From NCBI RefSeq assembly GCF_001612685.1, contig NZ_BDAY01000043.1, positions 1 through 46,420 of the forward strand: 46,420 bases of DNA, in the 5' to 3' direction. Below, in pieces: positions 1-8,932 of the stretch. The stretch's first letter is position 1; the number at the start of each line of letters is the position of its first letter. The position numbers were made by a program, and so were the translations under genes. This stretch comes from Nocardia altamirensis NBRC 108246 (GTDB lineage: Bacteria; Actinomycetota; Actinomycetes; Mycobacteriales; Mycobacteriaceae). The notes under the pieces are model-generated. The model saw only the letters and a list, made by a program, of their open reading frames with translations, was not told the DNA's origin and did not search any database.

Positions 1-235
1 GGGCGGTGAGCGCGGCGCCCGTCCACCCGCGCACGCCGGTACCGGACACTCGGAGCAGCGTCGGCCGCCATGCGGCGGTCGGGCCGAGACTGTCGTGCCG
101 CCACCGCACCACGTCCGGATCCGTCAGCGGGCGGGTGTCCAGCCGGTCACCCGCGACCTCCGTGACGATGTCGGAGATCCGCCTGCACTTGGCGCAGGAA
201 GAATCGAACGCCAGAATCCACCGGTTGTCATTCAT
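1..235 (-). CDS. Small CxxC thioredoxin/DCC-like protein, 3' part off the window
   Basis: An open frame reads leftward from an ATG at 235 to the window edge, giving 78 codons with no stop. The start reads MNDNRWILAFDSSCAKCRR, so a short beta-strand is followed by a Cys14-x-x-Cys17 pair, as at the N-terminus of thioredoxin-fold or DCC-type thiol proteins. The remainder is actinobacterial in style, with a stretch ending in tryptophan-rich, threonine/leucine segments. I recognise the general look of small actinomycete proteins with this CxxC start but cannot assign a function. M. tuberculosis has tmk next to sahH; this is not tmk, so the synteny breaks here. The gene is about 260 bp downstream of sahH, beyond a hairpin terminator, so it is probably a separate transcription unit. 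Confidence 0.6.
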   Translation of the reverse strand, partial: MNDNRWILAFDSSCAKCRRISDIVTEVAGDRLDTRPLTDPDVVRWRHDSLGPTAAWRPTLLRVSGTGVRGWTGAALTA

Positions 236-404
236 TGCGGCACACCCCCAGAGTCGCCGGCGAGCTCTTCGCCGGACCGCATCGGTAGCGCAACAGTACG
301 AATGACAACGCGGACCGATCAATGGAATCGCAGCCGGAAACGCCACCATGGCAGCAGGGTTGGCAGTGGCAGTGGGGTTGGCAGTCATGGTGCCGAGACA
401 CCAA

Positions 405-435
405 GGCCGCCGGGACCTTTCGGTTCCCGGCGGCC
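405..435 (-). terminator. Hairpin terminator downstream of sahH
   Basis: Two perfect 11-nt arms, GGCCGCCGGGA (405-415) and TCCCGGCGGCC (425-435), enclose a 9-nt loop, 62 bp past the sahH stop. There is no U-tract, as is common for actinobacterial terminators. The rest of the 236-497 interval carries only GGCAGTGG-like short repeats and no convincing gene. Confidence 0.65.
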
Positions 436-497
436 GAGTGCGCTGGTGAAAATCTCAGCGGGCGGACCTCACTCCGGAGACCCGCACCGCGTGGATC

Positions 498-1982
<1,485 letters not shown>

Positions 1983-2082
1983 AGCCTCTATCTGCCTCTC
2001 CTGGAAGTCGGTACCAACACGCAAGGCTAGTCGCTGGCGCGGCGGGTGGGTACACCGTACTCACCCTTGCTAGCTTGGCGCG

Positions 2083-3129
2083 ATGCCGAACCTCCGCGCC
2101 ATTGTCACGACCACCGTCGTCGGCCTGCTCGCCGTCGGCGTGAGCACCGGCTGCGACGACTCGTCGAACTCCGGACCCGCTACCGCACCGCGAACCGTGG
2201 AGCTGCAGGCACATCGCGGCGGCCGCGGCCTGACCGTCGAGGAATCGCTGCCCGGATTCGCGAAGGCGATCGAACTCGGTGTCAGCACACTGGAACTCGA
2301 CATCGTGCTCACCGCCGACAAGGTGCCGCTGATCTGGCACGACCCGACCGTCCTCGCGACCAAGTGTGCGGACACCGCACCGGCGACCGCGGACGATCCG
2401 CAGTTCCCCTATGTGGGCAAGCTGGTGCACGAGCTGAATTACCGGCAGATCCAGACGCTGGACTGTGGCCGAACTCTCGCCGACTACCCCTGGCAGCAGG
2501 GCCTGCCGGGCAACCGCATCGCGACCTTGCCCGCGCTGTTCGATCTGGTGAAGTCCTACCCGGGCGCTCGGCTGCGCTACAACATCGAAACCAAGGTGGA
2601 GGCCGAGCATCCCGAGCAGTCGGCGACGCCGCAGGAATTCGTGGATGTCATTCTCGGCGCGGTCACCGCGGCGGGCGAAACGGGCAATGTCGACATTCAG
2701 AGCTTCGATTGGCGTTCGCTGCCGCTGGTGCGCAAGGCGGATCCGACGATCCCGTTGGTGGCGCTCTACGACGACACCACCTTCGTCGCGGGATCGAAGT
2801 GGCTCGGGCCCGTTCGCTTCGAAGATCACGCGGGCGATCCGCTGACCGCGGTGAAAGCGCTCGGCGCCAACGCCGTATCGCCGGGCTACTCGACGCCCTA
2901 CGGCAAGAAGGCGGGCGAGCCCGGCTTCGCGCTGGTGGCCGACAAGACCTACGTCGATCGAGCGCACGGGTTCGGCCTGCGGGTGATCCCATGGACGGTG
3001 AACGACAAGGCGACGATCGCCGCGCAGATCGACACCGGTGTGGACGGGGTAATCACCGACTACCCCGACCGGATGCGAGAGGTGTTGCAGGAGAAGGGTT
3101 TCCCCGTTCCTCCTGCCTACCACCGCTGA
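2083..3129 (+). CDS. Secreted glycerophosphodiester phosphodiesterase
   Basis: The predicted role is hydrolysis of glycerophosphodiesters to glycerol-3-phosphate and an alcohol outside the cytoplasm. The first 24 residues form a hydrophobic signal sequence ending at Cys24 (VGVSTGC), a weak lipobox, so it may be a lipoprotein. The GDPD barrel follows: the AHRGGRG motif with catalytic His44, then TLELDIVLTADKVPLIWHD with metal ligands Glu71 and Asp73 and the second catalytic His86. The C-terminal GVDGVITDYPDRM segment is also typical. At 348 residues it is a single-domain enzyme of GlpQ/UgpQ type. It stands alone, divergent from sahH and convergent with alkB1. The substrate cannot be read from sequence. 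Confidence 0.92.
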   Translation: MPNLRAIVTTTVVGLLAVGVSTGCDDSSNSGPATAPRTVELQAHRGGRGLTVEESLPGFAKAIELGVSTLELDIVLTADKVPLIWHDPTVLATKCADTAPATADDPQFPYVGKLVHELNYRQIQTLDCGRTLADYPWQQGLPGNRIATLPALFDLVKSYPGARLRYNIETKVEAEHPEQSATPQEFVDVILGAVTAAGETGNVDIQSFDWRSLPLVRKADPTIPLVALYDDTTFVAGSKWLGPVRFEDHAGDPLTAVKALGANAVSPGYSTPYGKKAGEPGFALVADKTYVDRAHGFGLRVIPWTVNDKATIAAQIDTGVDGVITDYPDRMREVLQEKGFPVPPAYHR

Positions 3130-3137
3130 GCCGGGGC

Positions 3138-3163
3138 CCGGCGCGGCGACTAGGCCGCGCCGG
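3138..3163. terminator. Bidirectional hairpin terminator between convergent genes
   Basis: Perfect 10-nt arms CCGGCGCGGC (3138-3147) and GCCGCGCCGG (3154-3163) enclose a 6-nt loop. The loop contains the alkB1 stop codon (TAG on the minus strand, 3152-3150). The hairpin lies 9 bp past the phosphodiesterase stop, so one element can serve both convergent genes. Confidence 0.7.
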
Positions 3164-4391
3164 ACTCCCGCATGTCCACTTCTGCCACCGGCACACTCGG
3201 CTCACGCACGGCCGACTCCACCACGGCCGGCGCACCGACCGGCTGCCCGTACTTCGCCAGCAGCTTCTTGCGCATGCGCGGGTGAATGTTGGCGCGGGTG
3301 ACGTCGCCGTTGTAGTGCTCGAGCACCCGGTGGTCCATCACCGCGCGCCACAGCGGCGGGAGGAACGCGAACAGGATCATCGTTGCGTACCCGGCGGGCA
3401 GCTGCGGCGCCTGCATCGAACTGCGCAGGGTCTGGTACCGACGGCCGGGATTCGCGTGGTGATCACTGTGCCGCTGCAGGTGGAACAGGAAGATGTTGGT
3501 GACGAGCCGGTCACTGTTCCAGCTGTCCCGCGGCGAGCAGCGCGCGTACTTTCCGTTGGGGCGCTTGGCCCGCAGCAGTCCGTAATGCTCGACGAAGTTC
3601 ACCGTCTCCAGCAGGCCTGCACCGATCACGGCCTGCAGGAGCAGCCACGGCAGCAGGCCGATGCCGAAGATCGCGATCAGCGTGCCGAACAGCACGACGC
3701 TCATCGACCACGCCTGCAGGATGTGGTTGTGCACGCTGAACCAGCGCAGGTTCTTGCGCTCCAGGCGAACCCGTTCCAGTTCGATGGCCGAGCGGAAGCT
3801 GCCGAACACGCTCCGCGGCAGGAACTCCCACAGCGTCTCGCCGAGCCGACCGCTGGCCGGGTCCTCCGGCGTGGCCACCCGGACGTGGTGACCGCGGTTG
3901 TGTTCGACGAAGAAATGGCCGTAGCAGGACTGCGCCAGCGCGACCTTGGCCAGCCAGCGCTCCATGTGTTCGACCCGATGCCCGAGCTCGTGCGCTGCAT
4001 TGATGCCGATGCCGCTGACAAATCCCAAGGTCGTGGCGAGACCGAGTTTGTCGATCACACTCAACTCGGGACCCGACCACATTGCGCAGGCAATGAGCAG
4101 ACCAATTAGTTGAACAGGAAGGAACAAATAAGTGCACCACCGGTAATACCGGTCATTGGACAGCAACTCGTAATCTTCATCGCGCGGATTGGTGCCGTCC
4201 TCGCCGACAACCCAGTCGAGGACCGGGATGATGATCAACACGATGATGGGACCGATCCACCAGAACACCGTTGCGCCCGTGCGCAACACGAGCTGCGATG
4301 GCAACAGCGCGCTCAGTGGAGCGATCAGCCCGAAAACCCACAGGTGCCGTTTGGGATCGGTTGCTACCCGCAGTTTGCCAGCCGTTTGCAC
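3150..4391 (-). CDS. alkB: Alkane 1-monooxygenase (AlkB paralogue 1)
   Basis: An integral-membrane non-haem di-iron hydroxylase that oxidises the terminal carbon of n-alkanes with electrons from rubredoxin. The 413-residue protein has the family's histidine boxes: HELGH (134-138), EHNRGHH (163-169) and LQRHSDHH (305-312), plus NFVEHYG (265-271). Several hydrophobic segments lie around residues 20-60, 85-105, 115-130 and 230-265. The start is GTG at 4391, preceded by GGGAG five bases upstream. It lies downstream of the tetR gene of the second alkB operon, but 193 bp separate them, so it probably has its own promoter. No rubredoxin gene adjoins it, so it presumably borrows RubA/RubB from the neighbouring operon. 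It is a clear paralogue of the AlkB at 5594-6841. Confidence 0.95.
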   Translation of the reverse strand: MQTAGKLRVATDPKRHLWVFGLIAPLSALLPSQLVLRTGATVFWWIGPIIVLIIIPVLDWVVGEDGTNPRDEDYELLSNDRYYRWCTYLFLPVQLIGLLIACAMWSGPELSVIDKLGLATTLGFVSGIGINAAHELGHRVEHMERWLAKVALAQSCYGHFFVEHNRGHHVRVATPEDPASGRLGETLWEFLPRSVFGSFRSAIELERVRLERKNLRWFSVHNHILQAWSMSVVLFGTLIAIFGIGLLPWLLLQAVIGAGLLETVNFVEHYGLLRAKRPNGKYARCSPRDSWNSDRLVTNIFLFHLQRHSDHHANPGRRYQTLRSSMQAPQLPAGYATMILFAFLPPLWRAVMDHRVLEHYNGDVTRANIHPRMRKKLLAKYGQPVGAPAVVESAVREPSVPVAEVDMRESGAA

Positions 4392-4584
4392 GTTTCTCCC
4401 GCTAAATAGAATCCCTGTCTCCGACGTACGAGAATAGTTCCAGACTGTACGACCATTTTGCAGACTTTGACAGTTGAAACGTGATCAGGATTACAATCTT
4501 GCCGGTTGGTTTTTAAGCGGACGCACATGTGAGTGAAGCTGGGGCTTACTCAGCGCAAACCGACTGCCGTTTTTGGTATAGAGA

Positions 4585-5205
4585 TCAGTGATCGATCCGA
4601 GCGGCCAAAATCGCTTCGACATAGGGACTCAGCAACGCGCTCAACTCCGCGGGCGCGTCCCGTCCCGCGCGCGGCGGCGTCGGGATGTAGCTCAACGCGA
4701 TCCGGACGAGCGAGTGCGCGATGACGTCCGACTCGGCGGCCGTCGCCGCGACCCAGCTGTGCTGGAAAGCCAGCGAAAGCCGCGCCGTCGCGCGGTCGAG
4801 CAACGGTCCGGCGTCAAGGGTGATGAGCCGCAACAGATCCAATTTCACCTCGCCGGCCAGCAGCGACTGCACCAGCGGATCGGCGGCGGCGTCGGTGAAG
4901 AAATTCGTCATGCCCTCGCGGAACGCGGCGCGAACATCGCCGACATTGCCCGCGATGGCCGCGTCCACATGATCGACCAGATCATCGGCCAGGCGCAGCG
5001 CATAGGACTGGGCAAGGCCACTGCGGGAACCGAACTCGTTGTAGAGCGTCTGCCTGCTGACCCCCGCGCCGGCCGCCACGTCACCGAGCGTGATCTTGGA
5101 CCAATCGCGCTCGGTGAGCAGCTCGCGCATCGCGTCGAGGACCGAGGTGCGCAACAGCTCCCGCGCCGCCTCCGGATAGGGGACACGAGTTCCGTTGCGT
5201 GGCAT
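4585..5205 (-). CDS. TetR-family regulator of the alkane operon
   Basis: The 206-residue protein carries an N-terminal TetR helix-turn-helix (ITLGDVAAGAGVSRQTLYNEFGSRSGL, about residues 37-62 in outline) and a variable ligand-binding C-terminal half. It occupies the position of Rv3249c and of the AlkU/AlkX-type regulators that repress alkB operons and respond to alkane-derived fatty acids or acyl-CoA. ATG at 5205 gives the expected N-terminus just before the HTH, 40 bp past the rubB stop, so it is the last gene of alkB2-rubA-rubB-tetR and probably autoregulates through the palindrome upstream of alkB2. Its Shine-Dalgarno is weak; an in-frame TTG 12 codons upstream is an alternative start. Confidence 0.9.
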   Translation of the reverse strand: MPRNGTRVPYPEAARELLRTSVLDAMRELLTERDWSKITLGDVAAGAGVSRQTLYNEFGSRSGLAQSYALRLADDLVDHVDAAIAGNVGDVRAAFREGMTNFFTDAAADPLVQSLLAGEVKLDLLRLITLDAGPLLDRATARLSLAFQHSWVAATAAESDVIAHSLVRIALSYIPTPPRAGRDAPAELSALLSPYVEAILAARIDH

Positions 5206-5237
5206 ACCCGCGACACTGTCACGGGCGGTTCCCGCAG

Positions 5238-5597
5238 TCAAAGCCTCACGACCGTTCGATTTCGACCATGAAGAAGTCGGCCTTCGCCGCACCACAGTCC
5301 GGGCAGCTCCAGTCGTCCGGAATGTCGTCCCAGCGGGTGCCAGGCGCGATCCCGTCCTCCGGCCAGCCCTCGGCCTCGTCGTATTCGAAGCCACATTGAA
5401 TGCACTGGAACAGCTTGAATTCGGTCATTTCGGAACCCCATCGGTTCGAAGTCGATCTTTTCCCTGACCCCACAGTCCGGACAACACCAGTCGTCCGGGA
5501 CTTTCTCCCACCGGGTGCCCGGGGGAAACCCCTCGTGCGGCGCGCCTTTCGCCTCGTCGAACACGTAGTCGCAGACAGGACAGCGATACCGGTTCAT
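5238..5597 (-). CDS. rubA: Rubredoxin 1 (RubA type) with an out-of-frame C-terminal run-on
   Basis: Residues 1-54 are a complete rubredoxin: Cys6-P-V-Cys9 and Cys39-P-D-Cys42 bind the iron, and the core YVFDEAKG, GFPPGTRW and PDDWCCPDCGVREKIDFEPMG is family-typical. ATG at 5597 overlaps the alkB2 stop as ATGA. Normally the protein would end a few residues later. Here the frame has no stop and runs on through rubB in the wrong frame to 5238, adding about 65 residues with no rubredoxin character. One extra base in the G4 run (5436-5439) would restore a stop: the shifted frame reads MGVPK and then TGA at 5427-5425, overlapping the rubB ATG. This is a one-base deletion, a sequencing error in a homopolymer, or a slippage site. 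The rubredoxin fold itself is intact. Confidence 0.85.
   Translation of the reverse strand: MNRYRCPVCDYVFDEAKGAPHEGFPPGTRWEKVPDDWCCPDCGVREKIDFEPMGFRNDRIQAVPVHSMWLRIRRGRGLAGGRDRAWHPLGRHSGRLELPGLWCGEGRLLHGRNRTVVRL
5246..5428 (-). CDS. rubB: Rubredoxin 2 (RubB type)
   Basis: A 60-residue one-iron electron carrier feeding AlkB. It has two iron-binding loops, CIQCGFEYDEAEG and CPDCGAAKADF, with the usual aromatic core residues (FEYDE, W, P-DDW). ATG at 5428 gives the standard N-terminus MTEFKLFQC. The open frame continues 15 codons upstream into the end of rubA without homology. In M. tuberculosis the order alkB-rubA-rubB-TetR is the same. The start overlaps the place where rubA would be expected to stop (ATGA), so its translation is probably coupled to rubA. 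Confidence 0.95.
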   Translation of the reverse strand: MTEFKLFQCIQCGFEYDEAEGWPEDGIAPGTRWDDIPDDWSCPDCGAAKADFFMVEIERS

Positions 5598-6841
5598 GCC
5601 CGCACCTCCCCGGTCGCACCGCCCTGATAGCGCGCAATCACTTTGTCCCGTTTGCCGGGTTGAATGTTCGCCCGCGAGATGTCGCCGTCGTAGTGAGCGA
5701 GCACCCGCTTGTCCATCACCCGACGCCACACCGGCGGGAAGTAGGCGAGCAGGATCATGCTCGCGTATCCCGCAGGCAGATTCGGCGCGCCGTCCCAACT
5801 ACGCAGAGTCTGATAGCGCCGGGTTGGATACGCATGGTGATCGCTGTGCCGCTGCAGGTGGTACAGGAAGATGTTGGTGACGATGTGGTCGCTGTTCCAG
5901 CTGTGCACCGGAGCGGGCCGCTCGTAGCGACCGGACGCGGTGCGCTGGCGGACCAGGCCGTAGTGCTCCAGATAATTGACCGCCTCAAGCAGGCTGAAGC
6001 CGACCACCGCCTGCAGGATCAGATACGGCAGCAGGCCGATGCCGAACACCGCGAGCAGCACCGCATACAACGCGGCCGACATCAGCCAGGCGCTCAGCAC
6101 CTCGTTCTGCAAGCTCCACGGTTTCTTGCCGAGGCGCTCGAGCCGGACCCGCTCCAACCGCAGCGACGAGATCAGGCTGCCCCAGACGGTGCGCGGCCAG
6201 AAAGCCCAGAAGCTCTCGCCGACGCGCGAACTCGCCGGATCCTCCGGCGTCGCGACGCGGACGTGGTGGCCGCGGTTGTGCTCGATGTAGAAGTGCCCGT
6301 AGAACGACTGAGCCAGGGCAATCCTGGACAGCCAGCGCTCCAACTGCACCTTCTTGTGGCCGAGTTCGTGCGCGGTGTTGATGCCGATGCCGCCGATCAT
6401 GCCGACGGTGATCGCCAGCCCGATCTTGTCGACCAGCTGCAGGCCGCCGTCGATGCCGAGCCAGCTGACGTTGTCCGCGGTGATCAGGTAGCAGGCCATG
6501 ATCAGCGTCGCGTACTGGAAGGGCAGGTACAGGTAGGTCAGGTAGCGGTAGTACCTGTCGTGCTCCAGGTACTCCATCACCTCGTCCGGCGGGTTGTCGC
6601 CGTCGGGCCCGAAGAAGATGTCCGCCAACGGAATCAGGATGTACACCAGGATCGGCCCGAGCCAGAACGGCACCTGCGCCAGCCGATGCCAGCCGAGCTC
6701 GTTGAGTGCCCAGATCACCGGGATCCCGATGGTGAACAGACCGGTCGGGGCGAACAGGCCCCAGAGCCACATATAACGCTTGCGATCGCGCCAGGCCGGA
6801 GTGGCTGCCTGCTGCGCGGACGTGTCGGCTTCAGTCGACAT
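5594..6841 (-). CDS. alkB: Alkane 1-monooxygenase (AlkB paralogue 2)
   Basis: A second membrane di-iron alkane hydroxylase of 415 residues. Histidine boxes are HELGH (158-162), EHNRGHH (187-193) and LQRHSDHH (329-336), with NYLEHYG (289-295). Hydrophobic segments cover roughly residues 23-48, 58-78, 100-122 and 250-290. ATG at 6841 is chosen because GGAG lies six bases upstream; an in-frame TTG four codons earlier would fall within that Shine-Dalgarno. It is the first gene of alkB2-rubA-rubB-tetR and overlaps rubA by ATGA, so hydroxylase and electron carrier are made together. By context this is the orthologue of Rv3252c. It is somewhat longer at the N-terminus than AlkB1; which paralogue takes longer alkanes cannot be read from sequence. 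Confidence 0.96.
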   Translation of the reverse strand: MSTEADTSAQQAATPAWRDRKRYMWLWGLFAPTGLFTIGIPVIWALNELGWHRLAQVPFWLGPILVYILIPLADIFFGPDGDNPPDEVMEYLEHDRYYRYLTYLYLPFQYATLIMACYLITADNVSWLGIDGGLQLVDKIGLAITVGMIGGIGINTAHELGHKKVQLERWLSRIALAQSFYGHFYIEHNRGHHVRVATPEDPASSRVGESFWAFWPRTVWGSLISSLRLERVRLERLGKKPWSLQNEVLSAWLMSAALYAVLLAVFGIGLLPYLILQAVVGFSLLEAVNYLEHYGLVRQRTASGRYERPAPVHSWNSDHIVTNIFLYHLQRHSDHHAYPTRRYQTLRSWDGAPNLPAGYASMILLAYFPPVWRRVMDKRVLAHYDGDISRANIQPGKRDKVIARYQGGATGEVRA

Positions 6842-6899
6842 CGTTGTCTCCAATCCAAAAGCGGCACTTCACGTGTGATGTGCATTACCTCTGAATTGG

Positions 6900-6936
6900 A
6901 CGATAGAGATCGATTTGTCTCCTGTCTAGACAAATC
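6900..6936 (-). promoter_or_regulatory. alkB2 promoter with a 9-bp inverted-repeat operator
   Basis: On the minus strand a -35 like TAGACA (6928-6923) and a -10 like TATCGT (6905-6900) are 17 bp apart, which places the start of transcription about 50 nt before the alkB2 ATG. A perfect inverted repeat GATTTGTCT (6912-6920) and AGACAAATC (6928-6936) with a 7-nt spacer covers the -35 box. It includes the 10-bp palindrome TGTCTAGACA only partly within the arms. This is where the TetR regulator encoded at the end of the operon would be expected to bind; the binding is inferred. Confidence 0.55.
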
Positions 6937-7034
6937 TGCCAATTTGTAAAGCGAATGGACCCGTGCAGACGCAAACACCCCGGTCGGAGGGGTATCCGAC
7001 CAGGGTGTTCCGGCGCGTTGGTTGTCCAGCGGGG

Positions 7035-7553
7035 TTAGCGCAGCAGCACGTCGGCGTTGTCGGGCAGCGCGTCAACCGGCCACCAGCGCAGTTCGGTGGA
7101 CTCGGCGCTGCGCACCGGTACCGCGCCCGCCGGCGCGGTGATCCGGAACAGCAGATCGAGATGCCTGGTCGGCACGCCGAGCGAGCAGGTGATCGGATGC
7201 GCCTGGGCGCCATACAGTTCCGGCTCCATGTGCAGCCCGTCGATGCCCGACTCCTCGACGGCCTCGCGCAGCGCGGCGCCTGCCACCGTGTCGTCGCTCT
7301 CCTCGCAGTGGCCGCCGAGCTGGATCCAGCTGCCGACTCGCGGGTGCAGGGTCAGCAGCACCTCGCGCTCGTCGTGCGAGAAGACCACCGCCGAGGCGGT
7401 GATGTGTCCCGGCGCGTGTTCACGCAGACAACCCCGCGGGGCCGCGCCGAGAAACGCGAGCATCGCCTGCCGCAGCGATTGATCCGAACCCGTAGGCGGC
7501 GACCAGGATTCGAGCAATGCGGTGGCCGAGGCGCGCAGCGATTCCGCACTCAC
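7035..7553 (-). CDS. Nudix hydrolase coupled to fbiB
   Basis: A 172-residue Nudix-fold protein. The Nudix helix is visible as REAVEESG (residues 96-103) preceded by LGGHCEESDDTVAGAA. The canonical G-x5-E start is altered: Asp88 stands where Glu is usual, and His82 where Gly is usual. This GGHCE variant occurs in a subgroup whose substrate is not known to me. GTG at 7553 overlaps the fbiB stop as GTGA, so it is the third gene of a translationally coupled fbiA-fbiB-Nudix operon. That suggests, without proving, a role in F420 metabolism or nucleotide clean-up linked to it. Family substrates are nucleoside diphosphates linked to another moiety. Confidence 0.88.
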   Translation of the reverse strand: MSAESLRASATALLESWSPPTGSDQSLRQAMLAFLGAAPRGCLREHAPGHITASAVVFSHDEREVLLTLHPRVGSWIQLGGHCEESDDTVAGAALREAVEESGIDGLHMEPELYGAQAHPITCSLGVPTRHLDLLFRITAPAGAVPVRSAESTELRWWPVDALPDNADVLLR

Positions 7554-8932
7554 AGTTCCACCAGCCCGAGGCCGGTGGTGCGCACCGGTCGGGGCGTGAG
7601 TTCCTCGATCGGGTGACCGATGGCGATGGCGCCCAACGGATTCCAGTCGCCGTCGAGGCCGAGGACATCCCTGGTGATCTCCGGCGCGAAGATGGTCGAG
7701 CCGATCCAGCAGCTGCCGAGTCCCTCGGTGGCCAGGGCGACGAGCAGGCCTTGCACCGCGGCGCCGACCGCGACGGTGAACATGGTGCGTTCGTCGGTGC
7801 GCCTGCGCTCGTCCGGATAGTCGTGCGCGCCGTCGGGCACACAGAACGGAATGATCACCTCGGGGGCGTCGAAAAGGATACGGCCACGGGCGATTCGGCG
7901 TTCCACTCGTTCCGGCGACAGGCCGTCCGCGGTCAGATCGGCGCGCCACTTCTCGGCCATCGTCGTCAGCAGTTGAGTGCGCAGGCCCGGCTTGCGCAGC
8001 CAGACGAACCGCACCGGGCGGGTGTGGTGTGGCGCAGGGGCCGTCAATGCGACCGCGACGGCGGCGCGGATCCGCTCGGGATCGACAGGGGCGTCGGCGA
8101 ATTGGCGGATCGACCGGCGCAGCAGCACCGCTTCGCGGCGCCCCTGCTCGATCGCCTCGGCGGTGCCGAGCCAGAACAGGTCGTCGGTGCCACCGCGCAG
8201 CAGATCGGCGGCGCTCGATCCGTCGTCGAACACCGGCAGTCCGCGGACAACGGCCACCGGAACGCCGCCGAGCTTGCCCTTCACCAGATCCGCCGCGGCG
8301 GCCAGTTCGTCCGCGATCGCCACCTGGGTGACATGCAGCTCGTTGCCCTGCCCGTCCACCGCGCCCGCGTAGTCGTGCAGCACCCGCAGACCCGAGGCGC
8401 CGATCGCGGCGTCGGTCTGGCCGTTGCGCCACGCCCGGCCCATGGTGTCGGTGACGACCACCGCGACCCGCAGGCCGAACCGCGCACTGAGCGCGGTGCG
8501 CAACGCCGCAGCGCTGGCGTCGGGATCGGCTGGCAACAGCACCAATTCGCCCTGTTCGACATTCGAGCCGTCGATGCCGGAGGCGGCCTGCACGATGCCG
8601 AGCTTGTTCTCGGTGATCAGGGTGCGGCCCTTGCGCGCGAGCACGCGGACCGCCTCCTGCTCGACCAGCGCCCGGCGGGCGGCGTCGCGCTCCTCCGGAT
8701 CCAGCGGCGTCTCGACGATGCGCCCCTCGACCTTGGCGACGATCTTGCTGGTGACCACGAGGATGTCCCCGTCGGCCAGCCATGGCGCGGCCGCGGCGAT
8801 GTGCTCGGCGAGATCGTCGCCGGGACGGAACTCGGGCAACCCGGTGATCGGCAGGATGCGCAGTTCACTCGCCCCGTGATCGAGAAATACCTCGGCGGCA
8901 AGGTGATCGGCGGTGATGCGTTCGTTGTTCAC
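7550..8932 (-). CDS. fbiB: Bifunctional F420 synthesis protein FbiB (gamma-glutamyl ligase / FMN reductase)
   Basis: FbiB adds the gamma-linked glutamates to (dehydro)F420-0 and reduces dehydro-F420-0 to F420-0. The 460-residue protein shows both parts: an N-terminal CofE-type ligase of about 250 residues (LPITGLPEFRPGDDLAEHI, ENKLGIVQAASGIDGSN, VVVTDTMGRAWRNGQ) and a C-terminal nitroreductase-like FMN domain (LLRRSIRQFADAPVD, VGAAVQGLLVALATEGLGSCWIGSTIF in outline). GTG at 8932 overlaps the fbiA stop as GTGA and gives the N-terminus VNNERITADHLAAE; the frame is open well upstream but that lies over fbiA. Length and two-domain layout match mycobacterial FbiB (Rv3262). Confidence 0.96.
   Translation of the reverse strand: MNNERITADHLAAEVFLDHGASELRILPITGLPEFRPGDDLAEHIAAAAPWLADGDILVVTSKIVAKVEGRIVETPLDPEERDAARRALVEQEAVRVLARKGRTLITENKLGIVQAASGIDGSNVEQGELVLLPADPDASAAALRTALSARFGLRVAVVVTDTMGRAWRNGQTDAAIGASGLRVLHDYAGAVDGQGNELHVTQVAIADELAAAADLVKGKLGGVPVAVVRGLPVFDDGSSAADLLRGGTDDLFWLGTAEAIEQGRREAVLLRRSIRQFADAPVDPERIRAAVAVALTAPAPHHTRPVRFVWLRKPGLRTQLLTTMAEKWRADLTADGLSPERVERRIARGRILFDAPEVIIPFCVPDGAHDYPDERRRTDERTMFTVAVGAAVQGLLVALATEGLGSCWIGSTIFAPEITRDVLGLDGDWNPLGAIAIGHPIEELTPRPVRTTGLGLVEL

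Noticed and set aside
1983..2082. Possible SAH riboswitch upstream of sahH
   Set aside because: The interval is only 100 bp, shared with a divergent promoter, and I could not find the conserved pseudoknot pairing or loop sequences.
2046..4109. 687-codon frame crossing the phosphodiesterase and alkB1
   Set aside because: It spans two genes with clear family motifs in other frames and is Arg/Gly/Ala-rich, typical of shadow frames at this GC level.
4415..4455. Direct repeat of GTACGA before alkB1 as a possible operator
   Set aside because: Six-base repeats in a short AT-richer region are expected by chance, and they do not form the inverted arrangement typical of TetR sites.
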